A stretch of DNA of 51,074 bases from Oscillatoriales cyanobacterium PMM_0080 (GCA_949127775.1 CASBQF010000058.1:1-51074), one strand, 5' to 3'. Shown: positions 15,169 to 26,973, counted from the first letter of the stretch. Numbers and translations: made by a program. Notes: generated from the sequence alone by a model not told the origin.

Positions 15169-16266
15169 ATGCTAAGATTTCAGTGCGAAAATTCCTGTGT
15201 AGTGTTGGAGAAAACTGCTTTGAGTCTCGATCGGCAATCAAAACTAGCTGTAACTCTCGGAGATCCGGCGGGAATTGGGCCGGAAGTGATTCTTAAGGCT
15301 TTGGCAGATCCGGCTGCTGCTTTGCGGGTGACGGTTTTCGGCTCTCAGGCAATTTTGCAGCAAACTTACGATCAGTTGCGATCGAGCAATCTAGCCACAG
15401 AAGCAGCAAATCCCGCAACATTAAACATTATTGATATCGAACCCGACAGCAAGTGGGGATCGATTGTCCCCGGTGTCGGGAGTGCTGCTAGTGGCGCGGC
15501 TAGCTTTGCGTATATGGAAAGGGCGATCGCCCGTACCCTCGCGGGTGAATTTGGTGCGATCGTCACAGGCCCAATTTCCAAGACTTGTTGGCAGGCAGCC
15601 GGTTACAATTATCCAGGACAAACAGAACTCCTCGCAGAAAGGGCGAAATCGCAGCGTTTCGGAATGCTGTTTGTCGCCACATCTCCTCACAGCGGCTGGA
15701 CTCTGGTAACTTTACTCGCTACCACACATATTTCCTTGCGTCAGGTGCCGGATGCTTTGACTCCAGAATTGCTAAGCGAAAAACTAGAATTGCTGGTAGA
15801 GTGTTTGCGGGAAGATTTTGGGCTGGAAAGACCAAAAATTGCGATTTCTGGCTTAAATCCTCACAGTGGCGAAAATGGCAAACTGGGAAATGAAGAGCTT
15901 TCTTGGATGATACCTTGGTTGGAAACGCAGCGCGATCGCTTCCCTCAAGTGCAGTTAGATGGGCCAGTCCCTCCCGACACCTTGTGGGTAAAACCGGGTA
16001 AAGTTTGGTACGGTTTAGCCAAAGAAGCTCATGATGGTTACTTGGCAATGTACCATGACCAAGGATTAATTCCAGTAAAATTGATGGCTTTCGACAGAGC
16101 AGTCAACACCACAATTGGCTTGCCATTTGTCCGCACATCTCCAGATCACGGCACAGCTTTTGATATTGTAGGTCAAGGGATTGCGGATGCTTCCAGTATG
16201 AAAGCAGCATTGGAGTTGGCCCGCCAGTTGGCTAGTCGCAGAGCAGCAGTTAGAATGGGGCCATAG
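15169..16266 (+). CDS. pdxA: 4-hydroxythreonine-4-phosphate dehydrogenase
   Basis: PdxA oxidises 4-phosphohydroxy-L-threonine with NAD in the deoxyxylulose-independent arm of pyridoxal phosphate biosynthesis. The 365-residue product has the hallmark [10 protein letters not shown] near residue 32, [14 protein letters not shown] and the C-terminal HDQGLIPVK and [11 protein letters not shown] motifs with the metal-binding His residues. It carries about 20 residues more at the N-terminus than usual; a start closer to KLAVTLGDP is possible, but ATG at 15169 is the only ATG in frame before the conserved region. Monocistronic. Confidence 0.95.
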   Translation: MLRFQCENSCVVLEKTALSLDRQSKLAVTLGDPAGIGPEVILKALADPAAALRVTVFGSQAILQQTYDQLRSSNLATEAANPATLNIIDIEPDSKWGSIVPGVGSAASGAASFAYMERAIARTLAGEFGAIVTGPISKTCWQAAGYNYPGQTELLAERAKSQRFGMLFVATSPHSGWTLVTLLATTHISLRQVPDALTPELLSEKLELLVECLREDFGLERPKIAISGLNPHSGENGKLGNEELSWMIPWLETQRDRFPQVQLDGPVPPDTLWVKPGKVWYGLAKEAHDGYLAMYHDQGLIPVKLMAFDRAVNTTIGLPFVRTSPDHGTAFDIVGQGIADASSMKAALELARQLASRRAAVRMGP

Positions 16267-16380
16267 CTTTACGCCTGACGCTGCGAAAAATTCTGTCCTA
16301 TTGATTTTCTTTCTTGGTGAGGCGGTAAGCAAGCTGGTAATTTCCGGCGATCGGTCAAAATCAGATTTGGGTAGCACAGT

Positions 16381-19300
16381 ATGGCAGCATCTAATGATAA
16401 TTCAGGCAAAATATATCAGTCAGAAGCAGAAGTTTCTGACGCAACTCTCTTCAATCCTAAAGCTGGAGATCAACTTCAGGAATTGCTAATCATACTGACT
16501 GAATTACAGTTATTGAAGAAATCAAGAAAGGAACCAACCGCACTAAAGTTACCATCCTTTGACAATCCGATCGAGCGAGTTGAGGGCGCAGAAAATCAGC
16601 GCAACAGATTGTCTTTTCCGATCGAATCACCGGCTATTGTACCCGAAGTATTGACTAACAACGAAGAGATACCATCTCAAAGACAACAAAATAATAATCA
16701 GGAACCAGATTTATCTAGAACTGCCAAAGAAGTAGAAAAAAGATATCGACCTTCGGAGGAAGAATTAGAACAAGCTGTGGAGCAGTTTAAGCAGTTGCAG
16801 CAACTACTCTTTGAACGGGATTTGCCGGAATTTTATAATAATATTTTGAGTGTAGAACAAAGGTTAGAAAGTTTTGAAAATCTAATGGCTGAACCGAAAG
16901 AATTGATGGCTTTACTGAAGCCATTAATTCCTGAGTTAGTGAAAGAAGAATTAGAAGTGTTGAAGTCTGAATCAAAAAAGGCGATCGAACTCGCTAGTGA
17001 TAATCAAATTAATCGCCTCGAATTGCAGGCAAAATTAGCGGATTTAGAAAAGAAAATTACTGACTTCAACCAGCAGCAGCTACCGAATGCAGAACAGTTA
17101 ATGCAGCGCCTGATGCCTGTGGTGGGGGAATTACTGAACCGCAAGATTGACGAGTCTAAGTTAGAGGTAGCTTCGGCGATCGCACCGACAGTCAATCAAG
17201 TAGTTCAGAATCAAAACGAACTGGAAGAAGAAGTAGTAAAAATTCAAGATAGACTTGCAAATATTCAGCACCGTTACCACCAGGAACCGGAAGATTTAAT
17301 CAAGCAGCTATTGCCGATAGTTAGCGAGTTGTTGAACCGTAAAATTAGTGAGTTGAAGTTAGAGGTTATAGCAACTGTCACGCCGTCAGTACAGGTAAGA
17401 ATAGCTTGGGTAGAAATAGAAGAAAAAGTATTCAGCATCATCGAGCGCCGACTGGCTACCCAACAGTCGCAAATTCTGAAGCCAGAAGAGATAATGGCGA
17501 TGCTAATGCCAGCCATAGCTGATTTGCTGAACCGGAAAATCGATGAATCAAGATTAGAGGTAGCAGGGGCGATCGCACCTTTGCTCGAATCAGCAATTCT
17601 GCAAAGAGAAGTTCAAGGAAAACTCGGCGATGTAGAAAGTAGACTAAATAATCTTCACCGACAGCAAAAATCTCAGCCGGAAGAAATAATGGCAAGGTTA
17701 ATGCCGTTAATGATTGAGTCGCTGAACCGAAAAATCGACGAGACAAAGTTCGAGGTGACAGAGGCGATCGCGCCGGCGATCAATACCGCTATTCAAAACA
17801 GCGGTATTGCAGCACAACTATTGCAAAATGAAAGTAAGATTGTTGAAGTTGAGCAGCAAGTTTTAGCCGAGATACAAGGGTTGATGTCAAGAATCATGCC
17901 CGCGATCGTCGAGATGCTGTCGCGAAGAATCCAGGAAGCAAAGTTAGAGATCGAATTGGCGATCGCCCCTGCCGTCGATGCGATCATTCAGAATAAAAGG
18001 ATTGATGAAAGACTGGGGAATATTGAACAAAAGATTGTGGCGATCGAACACCGGATTTATGAATCGACAGACTTGTTTACAGATTTACTGAAACCTTTGA
18101 TTGACGAGCTAATGCTTAGCCATCACGCCCAACTGGAAAAATCTGTAATCGAATCTATCTTACCATTGTTAGATCAAGTTATAGGTTATAATTCCAGACT
18201 AAACAGTAAAATAGAGCAGCTCGATCGGAAAATAACTGATGCTGAATGGGGAGGAAGTCGGGAACAATTAGAGGCCCAAATAAAAAGCATCTTTCCCGAA
18301 ATGATGCTCCAAACAATTAATGAGTCGAGAAGATCATTTACTGAAACCATAGCTCCGATAATTGATGAAGTAATTAATACCAAAACCAGAGAAAACAGGC
18401 AATCGATGGGAGTAGCCATAGCGCCGGCTCTTTCTGTGGGAATCAGCCACAGAATAACTGAGTCGCCCGATGAAATTGCAATGGCGATCGCACCAGAAAT
18501 GGCCTCTGCTATCAAACAGCAAATTCATCTAAAACGAGACGCTATGTCGGATGCACTCTATCCGATCATCGGCAGCACGATTTTAAAATACATGGCAGAG
18601 ATGATGCAGGAGATTAATAACAAACTCGAATCATCTTTAAGCCCTGAAGGAATTAGTCGCAAATTTAAAGCTAAATTCCAGGGAATGTCTGAAGCAGAAT
18701 TGCTGATACAAGAAACAACTCCGCTGACTGTTAAAGCTGTATTTTTAATTCAAGCAGCATCGGGTTTAGTAATTTCAGCAGTGCAGCACTCTGAACCTGA
18801 ACAGCTAGAATCAGACATGGTAGCGGGGATGTTGACTGCTATTCGATCTTTTGTCAACGATTGCATATCTCAGTCGGGAAATATTGCAGAGATTGATGCT
18901 ATAGAATACGGCACATCTACGATCGTATTGGAAGTAGCGGGATCGTGTTATCTAGCAGTAGTGATGCAAGGAGAAACCAGGCAGTGGTTTAAGTACAAAA
19001 TGCGAGCGATATTCAAAAATATTCTTCAAGAATACGGAAATCAAATCCAGTCATTTAACGGCGATCCCACTACTGTGCCGGCAGAAGTAAACTTGAATTT
19101 GCAAAAGTTAATCGATACAGATGTCAAAGTTAAATCTCCTAAACTACCAATTTTACCAATTATCGGTTTGGCAGTATTAGGTTTAATTGGCATACCTTGG
19201 GGAATTCATCAATATCGCAGCTCAGTTGCAGCCAGCTTAGAAGCAGATACGAATTTAGCTTTACAATCTGCTCCAGAGTTATCGGTTTATCGCCTGGCGG

Positions 19301-19992
19301 CAGATGTCAAAGATCAAGTTTTGGAGATTTCGGGACGAGTGCCGAATCAAAAGCTGCGAGCTAAAGCAGAAAAAATCGCTCAGCAAACGGCTCCAAAATT
19401 GAAAATTGATAATAAAATTATCGCCGTTGAAGTACCAGCCGATCCGGTTTTAGTTGAAGCCGACATTAAACGGACGACTGCTCTTTTGAACAAAGTAGAA
19501 AGCATTGATATCTCGGCTCGGTATACCGAGGGAAAAGTCGCCGTTGGAGGTAGTGTGAGCAAAGCGGCAGATGCTGAGAAAATAACTCAAGCTTTTGAGA
19601 AAATTCCGGGGGTAAAGTCTGTAACTAATACGGTGGGAATAGGCACTCAACCGCTGTCAAAGGTAATGGCAATTCGGCTTTATTTCGGTGCTGGTTCGGC
19701 AATTTTATCGCCAAAAGATATTGCACAAAAGCTGAGTAAAGTCAAGGAATATATGGATGAAAATAGCACGAAGAATTTTAGGATAATTGGCTACAGCGAT
19801 TTGAAAAGCACTCCTACGGAAAACCAAAAGCTGGCGCTGGAAAGGGCGACAAATGTGAAAGCTGCTCTGGTTAAACAAGGGATAAAGGGTGACAGAATAC
19901 AAGTGGCTTCTACTAAGCAGCGCCCTGAAGGTGTGGAGGCTAATCAACCGCTGTGGTTGAGCAGATTGGTAATAGTTGAGGTGGTAAATTAA
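16381..19992 (+). CDS. 1203-residue repetitive helical protein with membrane span, BON-like and OmpA-like domains
   Basis: No named homologue recognised. Residues about 170-770 contain at least seven units of about 65 residues, each with a core like LMPVVGELLNRKIDESKLEV followed by AIAP, predicted mainly helical. A linker with EAELLIQETTPLTV follows. A single transmembrane helix lies at about residues 922-945 (ILPIIGLAVLGLIGI). After it come two BON-like segments (LEISGRVPNQKLRAKAE; VAVGGSVSKAADAEKI) and a C-terminal OmpA-like region (IRLYFGAGSAILSP, NFRIIGYSD, ALERATNVKAAL) of the peptidoglycan-binding type. Topology suggests a cytoplasmic helical repeat rod anchored in the inner membrane and reaching peptidoglycan. 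Adjacent pdxA is co-oriented but unrelated. Confidence 0.75.
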   Translation: MAASNDNSGKIYQSEAEVSDATLFNPKAGDQLQELLIILTELQLLKKSRKEPTALKLPSFDNPIERVEGAENQRNRLSFPIESPAIVPEVLTNNEEIPSQRQQNNNQEPDLSRTAKEVEKRYRPSEEELEQAVEQFKQLQQLLFERDLPEFYNNILSVEQRLESFENLMAEPKELMALLKPLIPELVKEELEVLKSESKKAIELASDNQINRLELQAKLADLEKKITDFNQQQLPNAEQLMQRLMPVVGELLNRKIDESKLEVASAIAPTVNQVVQNQNELEEEVVKIQDRLANIQHRYHQEPEDLIKQLLPIVSELLNRKISELKLEVIATVTPSVQVRIAWVEIEEKVFSIIERRLATQQSQILKPEEIMAMLMPAIADLLNRKIDESRLEVAGAIAPLLESAILQREVQGKLGDVESRLNNLHRQQKSQPEEIMARLMPLMIESLNRKIDETKFEVTEAIAPAINTAIQNSGIAAQLLQNESKIVEVEQQVLAEIQGLMSRIMPAIVEMLSRRIQEAKLEIELAIAPAVDAIIQNKRIDERLGNIEQKIVAIEHRIYESTDLFTDLLKPLIDELMLSHHAQLEKSVIESILPLLDQVIGYNSRLNSKIEQLDRKITDAEWGGSREQLEAQIKSIFPEMMLQTINESRRSFTETIAPIIDEVINTKTRENRQSMGVAIAPALSVGISHRITESPDEIAMAIAPEMASAIKQQIHLKRDAMSDALYPIIGSTILKYMAEMMQEINNKLESSLSPEGISRKFKAKFQGMSEAELLIQETTPLTVKAVFLIQAASGLVISAVQHSEPEQLESDMVAGMLTAIRSFVNDCISQSGNIAEIDAIEYGTSTIVLEVAGSCYLAVVMQGETRQWFKYKMRAIFKNILQEYGNQIQSFNGDPTTVPAEVNLNLQKLIDTDVKVKSPKLPILPIIGLAVLGLIGIPWGIHQYRSSVAASLEADTNLALQSAPELSVYRLAADVKDQVLEISGRVPNQKLRAKAEKIAQQTAPKLKIDNKIIAVEVPADPVLVEADIKRTTALLNKVESIDISARYTEGKVAVGGSVSKAADAEKITQAFEKIPGVKSVTNTVGIGTQPLSKVMAIRLYFGAGSAILSPKDIAQKLSKVKEYMDENSTKNFRIIGYSDLKSTPTENQKLALERATNVKAALVKQGIKGDRIQVASTKQRPEGVEANQPLWLSRLVIVEVVN

Positions 19993-20050
19993 ATTGGCTA
20001 ATTGGTAATTCGGTAATTGGTAATTGGTAGCAAATAGCAAATAACAAATG

Positions 20051-20146
20051 ATATCAATTCCGGCTGCGCCGGAATGATATAGAGGAGACGGCAGTGCCGT
20101 GTCCCTACCACGATCAATTGTAGGGACACGGCACTGCCGTCTCCTC
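20051..20146. repeat. Hairpin plus 27-bp perfect inverted repeat
   Basis: 20051-20080 is a palindrome around CCGGCTGCGCCGG. 20082-20108 and 20120-20146 are perfect 27-base inverted copies beginning GAGGAGACGGCAGTGCCGTG. The same inverted repeat is at 49175-49237. Probably a mobile palindromic unit, possibly also a transcription terminator for the convergent genes here. Confidence 0.85.
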
Positions 20147-20214
20147 ATAGCTAATAATTCCTATGCTAAGCTGTTCTACATTTAAATTGTGTGTCAAGAA
20201 TCAATTAAAGTCTT

Positions 20215-20238
20215 GTGGGATGGGCTTCTAGCCCGTCC
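20215..20238. repeat. Short palindromic repeat GTGGGATGGGC...GCCCGTCC
   Basis: A hairpin that recurs in inverse orientation at 33539-33564. Dispersed palindromic repeat. Confidence 0.7.
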
Positions 20239-20282
20239 GGAATATGCAATTTAAATGCGCGACAGCTTACTGGATTTGATAT

Positions 20283-20336
20283 AACAAATAACCAATAACA
20301 AATAACCAATAACCAATAACTAATAACCAATAACTC
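20283..20336. repeat. AT-rich tandem repeat (AATAACCAAT type)
   Basis: About five imperfect copies of a 10-base AATAACCAAT-like unit, directly after the birA stop region. Low complexity, no coding. Confidence 0.7.
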
Positions 20337-21149
20337 TTAAATTAATCGAATTCGGCCGGAGGTAAAGGCTTGTATTCGATCGCCCCCCAAGCATACTAAC
20401 AACCGGCCGCATCCGTCAATCCCGGCGGCTTCTCCGCAGATGGTTTCGGATGAAAGCTCGATCGCCACATTACACCCAATCAGCCCGTCGCGGCGGCGCA
20501 ATTCCGGCAGAAGTAGCGCTAAACCGGACTTTTCGGGTGGCCTGTCGGTGGTGGAAAACATATCGGCTAGTTCGAGTAAATAGTGCCGCAGCCGATCGAG
20601 CAAACAGAGTTCATCGGGCACATTACTAGCAATAGAATGCAAGCTTACCGCATTGCCGATCGCGCTTACATCCAATCCCGCAGCCGCGAAATCTACGCAG
20701 CGGTTGATGCCAATTCCCACAACGGCGCGAGTTTTGCCGGAAACATTGCCAGAAGTGGCTTCACAGAGAATTCCGGCTAATTTTTGGCGATCGATCCAGA
20801 CATCATTTGGCCATTTCAGGCGCAGCATATCGCGACATTCGGGCACCAAATCCTCGATCGCAAAAATGACGGCCAAACCGACTGCTAAACTGAGTCCGGG
20901 CAACAGATTGGGATTGAGGTTATCGAGGACAAAACTGGCAGTTAAAACACCTGTTGGGGAGTGCCAAGTGCGATCGAGTTGGCCGCGCCCGCTGGTTTGC
21001 CGCTTAGTAAATATTACATCTCCGTGGTGCAATTGGTCGGCGCGGGCGATCGACCAACTGTTGGTACTCGGACAAGTATCTAAGGTGTGTAGCCAGTGAC
21101 GGTGGTTTGGGCTGGGTTGTGGAGATGCGAGCACGGGAATTAAGGGCAA
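20337..21149 (-). CDS. birA: Biotin--[acetyl-CoA-carboxylase] ligase
   Basis: BirA attaches biotin to the carrier protein of acetyl-CoA carboxylase via biotinyl-AMP. The 270-residue product shows the biotin-binding TSGRGQLDRTWHS motif, KWPNDVW, KLAGILCE and VVGIGIN in the expected order. There is no N-terminal helix-turn-helix domain, so this is the monofunctional class I type usual in cyanobacteria and not the E. coli repressor type. Start ATG at 21149. Converges on the OmpA/BON gene. Confidence 0.94.
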   Translation of the reverse strand: MPLIPVLASPQPSPNHRHWLHTLDTCPSTNSWSIARADQLHHGDVIFTKRQTSGRGQLDRTWHSPTGVLTASFVLDNLNPNLLPGLSLAVGLAVIFAIEDLVPECRDMLRLKWPNDVWIDRQKLAGILCEATSGNVSGKTRAVVGIGINRCVDFAAAGLDVSAIGNAVSLHSIASNVPDELCLLDRLRHYLLELADMFSTTDRPPEKSGLALLLPELRRRDGLIGCNVAIELSSETICGEAAGIDGCGRLLVCLGGDRIQAFTSGRIRLI

Positions 21150-21351
21150 TACTTTGATCTTTTAATAATATATAAGTAGAACGGTACGAAAAAAAAACAA
21201 TATCTTATCAGATTTTCTATATAAAAAGTCGGTTGAAATCGCGTAAGAGTCAAACGAAGTGCGATCGAGATATCCAAGAAAATAACATATTTTCATCGCC
21301 CACTCTTCAACCCGCGTCGGCGGGTTTTGTTTGTATAGGCGCGGTTTCTAA

Positions 21352-24300
21352 CCGCCCGGTCTTCTGGATGCTCTGACTGGGGAAATTATAGGCGAAAGGG
21401 CGATCGACTATTCCGACAAAGATGCTTTAATCGGCGAAAGACGTACAGCCCAACTCATATCAACAGTTGCCAATCCCCAAAAACCTCCCGTCATCGAAAA
21501 CGCCGAACTTAAGTTTACAGACAGCAACAATCAACCTTTTCCAAATAATCAGCCGATTCTCCTCATCACGGCTACAAATGTATTATTAACTAGCTCTGGC
21601 TTCCCACTAGGCAGCCGATTCAGCGACTTGACAGTCAAATTTTTAGTAGGCAAACAAGCTTACGAAGGAACAGTTTTGACAAACCAAAGTCGCACGTTGC
21701 CAAACAATCAATTTGAAATAGCCGTTCAAGTTCCCAACACCGTGCCATTAGGTGAATCTCGCATCGTTGTCAGTCGCAAACAAAACGAAAAAGTTAGCCC
21801 AAATCCCTCCGCTTCCCCGCAAGAAGTCAAATATGACAGCACTCCTTACCGAATTCAAAACGACACACAATACATCTTTGCCGCACAATGGACAGCAGAT
21901 AGAATTGCACTGATTAACGGTGCAAATCCTGCATTTGTTGTCGAAGAGACTAATAGCAGCAAACTGTTAATTGATAGCATTGCTGTCGGCACAGATGACA
22001 GGCTCGATCGCCCGCGAGAACTAACTGTCACCAGCGACGGTAGCCGTGCCTATGTAGTCATGGATCGTTCTGGGCGTGTTGCTGTAGTCGATCCGATGAC
22101 GCGGCAACAGATAGATACTCAGCCGAATACCGCTGGTATTAACCCGATAAATTTGCCTAGTGGTTCAGAAGGTCGATCGATTGCGATCGATCCCCGCGAT
22201 CAATACGCCTACATCGCAGACGGAAAAATCGGCAGCAACTCCATCTACGTTCTCGACATCAACCCATTTTCACCAACCTATCATCAAGTCACCCAAACTA
22301 TCCCAGTCGGAACAGCACCGACTGGTTTGCGACAAATAGCCCTTAGCAGCGACGGTAAAAAGCTGTTTGTTACCGCACCAAACGGCTTGAATAGCAAAAT
22401 TTACGCCGTTAACATCGACCCCAAAGACCGACCAATCAGCCCCGGCGCGAACCCCAAAAAGTGGAATCAATTAATCGGAACTATCGCAGCCGATGAAGGA
22501 GTAGAAGGCATAGCCAGCACCGTCAATCCGTTAGCCATGACCTTCACAAACAGCAACAAAGATAGCAACGGATTTGGGGTACTAAACATCACAAATAATG
22601 ACCCGGCAAGTTTTACTGCTACCACCCAATATGCAAATTTAGGGCTCGGTTCCGATTTTGATTACTTCGACGTGAATGAAGGAGTCGCAGTAACAGTATT
22701 GCCGGATGCCAGTTATGCCTTTGTTGTCGGCCGCAACAATAACACTGCATTATTCGGTCAAGAAATAGCCAGCGTAGATGGAGACACGCGAGCCGGCAGC
22801 AACATCGGCATTATCAAAGACCCACTGACAAATCCGCAATTAGTAGCAGCGACTCGACCAATTCCGGGCGGATTTGCAACTGATTTAGTGCTGTCAAATG
22901 ACAGCCAGTATCTGTATGCTTCCTATCCCTCAATTACAGGTGCAGGCAGGGGAGTTTATGTTTTTGATGTTGCGGAAATTGTCAAGACACTGACAAATCC
23001 CAGTCAATTCCAAGTAGATGCCAGAGGTCGGGGTGTTGGGCTGCCGTTGTTTAACAGCGCTACGGTACGAAATGCTAGTGTTTCTGACTTTTCGGGGATA
23101 CCAATTGACAATATTAACCCAGCAATTAGTCTTGCTGCTGATTTTCAGATATTGAGTCAAATAAATGACCAATATACTTTTGGCGTGCCAGCAGGAAGCA
23201 AGAAAGCTCCAGTTCCTGTTGCTAATGCTCGCGGTTTGGCGGCGACACCCCTGGATTGGTTAGATTTGACAGGGCCTGGAGAGAATACAAATGACTTGAC
23301 TCCTACTTTTGATTGGGAGTTCAAAATTCCTGATTCTGATGTACGCGAAATTAATTTGTTTGTGAGCACCTTCCCAGAAGGCGAGGGCCTGTTGCCTTGG
23401 GATATAGTCGTCGATTTACCGGATACTGAGACACCCGGTATCAAGGATCTGAATCTTGCTCAGCAGCGCGAGCTTTTGGAAAAATGGAATAGCAATATAG
23501 GCGTTTTTGATGACAACCCGAACCGAATCCTGACAGCAAATTGGACGGCAGAACGAGGGTGGGTTTGGAATGGAGGACAAAGCAATATCTCAGGAAAAAC
23601 CAGTTTTACTCTCGATCCAAATCGGACTCTCACTGCTGGTCAAACCTATCATTGGGCAGTTGAAGCACGGAGTGCTGACGGAAAGTTAAATACTGAATTT
23701 GGAGACTTCAAAACCTCACCAGTTACCAATGATGGCACTGGTTTCAGCAGTGTCACCATTCTGACTCATGGCTTTGTACCTCAACTCAATCCCGAAGCAA
23801 GCCCACCTGAGTTTTTTGAAATGGCAGACAACATTGCTAGTGCAGGCGGTGATGGTTTGATCCTTAGCTATCATAAACCCACAGGTTTGTGGGTGCCTGT
23901 GGATCGGTTTGGTCAAGTTATGGCTGACTTCCCTGAAGGTGCAAATCCAGCAGCCACAACAAACTATCTCGAACAATTAGCTCTTTACATGATAGAGAAG
24001 TACGGCAATAAACCGCTAGTGCTTGTAAATGATTGGGCTCAAAACAATGAATCAACTGTGCCTGACTCTGGCTTTACAGAAGGTGCGGCAGACGCTTTCT
24101 ACGCATCCTTAGTACAGCTAGATATGGCTTTGGGAGGAACTATTGGACAGCGGGACTCTCAAGGAGATTTGGTGAGTCTTTACGACATCAAAGGCAATAT
24201 AATTCGCAACACAGGAGACTTATTTAGTTCCCCCATACACTTTATTGGCTTCAGTCGGGGAACAGTTGTTAATAGTGAAATTGCGCAGCGCCTGCTGAAA

Positions 24301-26830
24301 ACATTCCCCTTTGCTGGTGGCTCAGATGAGGGCAACCGTGATTTTCAAGTCACCACAATCGATCCCCACGACTTCGATCAGCAGAGCCTCACGCTACCGT
24401 TAATTGGAGGGTTTAGAAACTTCTACGAACCCAAGGTGCAAAGTTGGGATGGCATTACATTTGCCGATAATTACTACCAAACTACAGCTAATCCGACTGA
24501 GTTGGGGTCTTTTACTCCCAACGGTCGAAATATTCCTAACCTTCTGCCACCAGAAGATACCAGCAATGAACCAGGGCTTCAGTTTCCCAGAGATCCAAAT
24601 GGCAATCTCCTCGGTGTTCCCGATGTAGTTGAATTTCTGGGAACTCGCTCGGGACAAAATAACTACGCAGACAGTCGCGCTGGATTCAGCCGACAAACAG
24701 ATCCTATTCCAGTAATTGGAGGCGGTTTGGGTGCTACTCACGGACGAGCTCTCAATTGGTATTCTGGCACTGCCAATTTAAATTTGACAGAATCTCTCCC
24801 AGGCAATGTGTTCGAGTGGGAAACTAACCCAGTATTCCGCCGTCGCATTGACGGACGTTATGAGGCGCTCTTCGATCGCACTTTTTACGATACCAATCCC
24901 AACCGCGTCAATCCTTGGTACACCCCAGATCATACAGCAGCAAACTTTGTCCAAGGTAGCGCCGACGCTCCTTGGGAAGGAATTGGCACAGGGTGGTTCT
25001 ATTCTGTACTCGGTGGCGGTGAAACTTTGCGCCCAGAAACGCAGCCGCGGGTTCCACTAAGTTTCGACAATACTTACAGTGCTAGGATGCGCGGCGATGA
25101 TGTAATTCCTACTCTGTTTAACGGCAATTTTGATGCTGTTACCGATCCGTTTGGCGGCAATTTGAGCCAAGTTCGTAGGACTATTTCTAACGCTCTGCCT
25201 GGGTGGTCGTTCCACAACGGTCAATCCAATCCAAATATTGATTTAGTTCAAAATTTAGAGGATGTAAAGTCAAAGAAAGGGAAAAGCGAAACAGACTATG
25301 CGTTCAAGCTAGGAGCCAACGGAGTTAGCGAACTTGTTCACAATCGGTTTGTTGTGCCTGACTGGGGCAATTTGCGGTTTGATGTTAATGCTCCTGTCAA
25401 AAGTGGCAACCTGAAGGTCAAGCTGGAAACGACAACAGGTACACTTATCTCAGAAACCACAATAGACCTTGCAAGCGATTTGCAAGATATCCCTTTCAGT
25501 GACCGCGAATTTGTAAATACTCCAGAAAAGATCGACCTGGCTACTAATATCTACTTAGGTAATGCTAATAAGATTGGATTTGGTGAAGTAGGTTTTGAGA
25601 CTTTCCAGCTTAATTTGGAAACTCCTAATGAGGTGACACAGCTTTATCGAGGACAACCAGCTACCTTGAAGTTTGAATTAGAAGGAGGAGATTATGTTTA
25701 TATAGATGATGTCTTCTTCAAGAGCGACCACCTGAAATTTGGCAACCCAACTGACGCAGTATGGAATAGTAAACCCCCGGAGGAAAATGAATACCAGACT
25801 AACTTGTTACTGGAAAAACCCCAGTACGCATCGTCTTATAATTCCATTACTGGGCTTCCTAACTGGGTAAGTTGGGAAGTTGACAGATCTTGGAGAACTC
25901 GATTTGAGGGTAGAATAAATACTCCATTCGTAACCGATCCTGCCTTGCCGGGTAGTTCCAGTGTTCCGACTTGGCCTAGAATTGATGGGGCGATGTATAC
26001 AAACACGGGTTTGGATAGAGGTCATCTGATCCCGAACCAAGATAGAAACAGGAATGGGAAAGATGCTCAGGCTACCTACCTCAGCACAAACTTAATCCCG
26101 CAAGCCATAGACAATAACCGACTTTCCCCCAATAGCACAGGTCGCTTAGACCCAGATATTTCGCCTGCATGGTCTAGAATTGAATCAAAATTAGTTCAGG
26201 AGCTGATTTTTGATTACAACAAAAAACTCCATATTACTGCTGGTGTTTTTGATACTAAAGAACAGAATTGGTCTGTTCAGCCAAAAACTCGAGCACCCGA
26301 ACAACTTGCGCAACCACCAAATCAGGGAAATACAGATCCTACAAATTTAGAAGCTAACGAAATTCGCATTCCCGGATGGACATGGAAAACAATCTTAGTT
26401 TCCAACCAATCAAGTCTTGATGCACAAGATATTCTTGGCAGTTATACCATTTTTTTAAAGTTATGACAGACTTGCCAAACAGGGAAAGTGGATAAATTAC
26501 CATGTCTTGTCGTCCTCCATCTCTATCTGATCTTTAGAAAAATGGTATTACACCTACATTACGCCGAACATACCAGAACCTTATACAGACTGGAGCGGGC
26601 AACCAGCAATCCCAAATCCTCTGAATCAACTGTTAGGCGAAAACCGCGATCCGATCACAAGTGTGGAACAATGGCGAAGACCAAGTACGTGGAAGATTTC
26701 TATCACTCAGCTTGAAAATCTTCTGAATACTTCCGCTTCTAACCAGACTTTTAACTTTTTGTCAAATCTTCCTGAAGATGTTCGGAATCGAATTAAACAA
26801 CAGAGCGATTTCCAGTTTCCACCTCCCTAA
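21352..26830 (+). pseudogene. Large secreted-type protein: beta-propeller, alpha/beta hydrolase and NUC1 nuclease; 5'-truncated and transposon-interrupted
   Basis: A continuous frame runs from after a stop at 21349 without any ATG until a TTG at 21628, and the codons before that TTG look coding (DALTGEIIGERAIDYSDKD), so the true start is missing. Domains, counted from 21628: YVTN-like beta-propeller repeats at about residues 60-480; a lipase-like alpha/beta hydrolase with ILTHGF and nucleophile elbow GFSRG near residue 873; a C-terminal DNA/RNA non-specific endonuclease (NUC1) with DRGHLIPNQDR near residue 1463 and STNLIPQ. The frame stops at 26466 inside a 103-bp element. The remaining NUC1 C-terminus (EPYTDWSGQ, VEQWRRPSTWKISITQLENL, FQFPPP) resumes at 26549 and ends at 26830. 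If the domain reading is right, the intact protein would resemble a large exported effector or polymorphic toxin with nuclease tip. Confidence 0.75.
26445..26547. mobile_element. 103-bp MITE interrupting the NUC1 coding sequence
   Basis: Terminal inverted repeats of 16 bases with one mismatch: TACCATTTTTTTAAAG at the left and the inverse of TACCATTTTTCTAAAG at the right. It is flanked by TTA on both sides (26442-26444 and 26548-26550), consistent with a target duplication. Removing the element and one TTA restores the reading frame of the nuclease across the site. No ORF inside, so it is non-autonomous. Confidence 0.88.
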
Positions 26831-26844
26831 GTCCGACTCGTTGG

Positions 26845-26930
26845 GGATTTACGTATAACTACAATGAAATAGGTTGAGGAGATATCTAAATGTTTAAAAT
26901 ATGACCGTCTCCTCAATGCTTCGTAAATCC
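26845..26930. repeat. Nested palindromic element, copy 1
   Basis: Outer arms GGATTTACG/CGTAAATCC and inner arms TTGAGGAGA/TCTCCTCAA. A second copy lies at about 28139-28224 in the tandem duplicate. Could serve as a bidirectional terminator between the nuclease tail and the convergent pentapeptide gene. Confidence 0.65.
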
Positions 26931-26973
26931 TGTGTTTTTTACAGATGTATCCCGTATGACAACTTATTAAAAT

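Noticed and set aside
26488-26715. 75-codon open frame after the nuclease
   Set aside because: The authentic nuclease tail lies in another frame over the same bases and is duplicated at 27963 in that frame.
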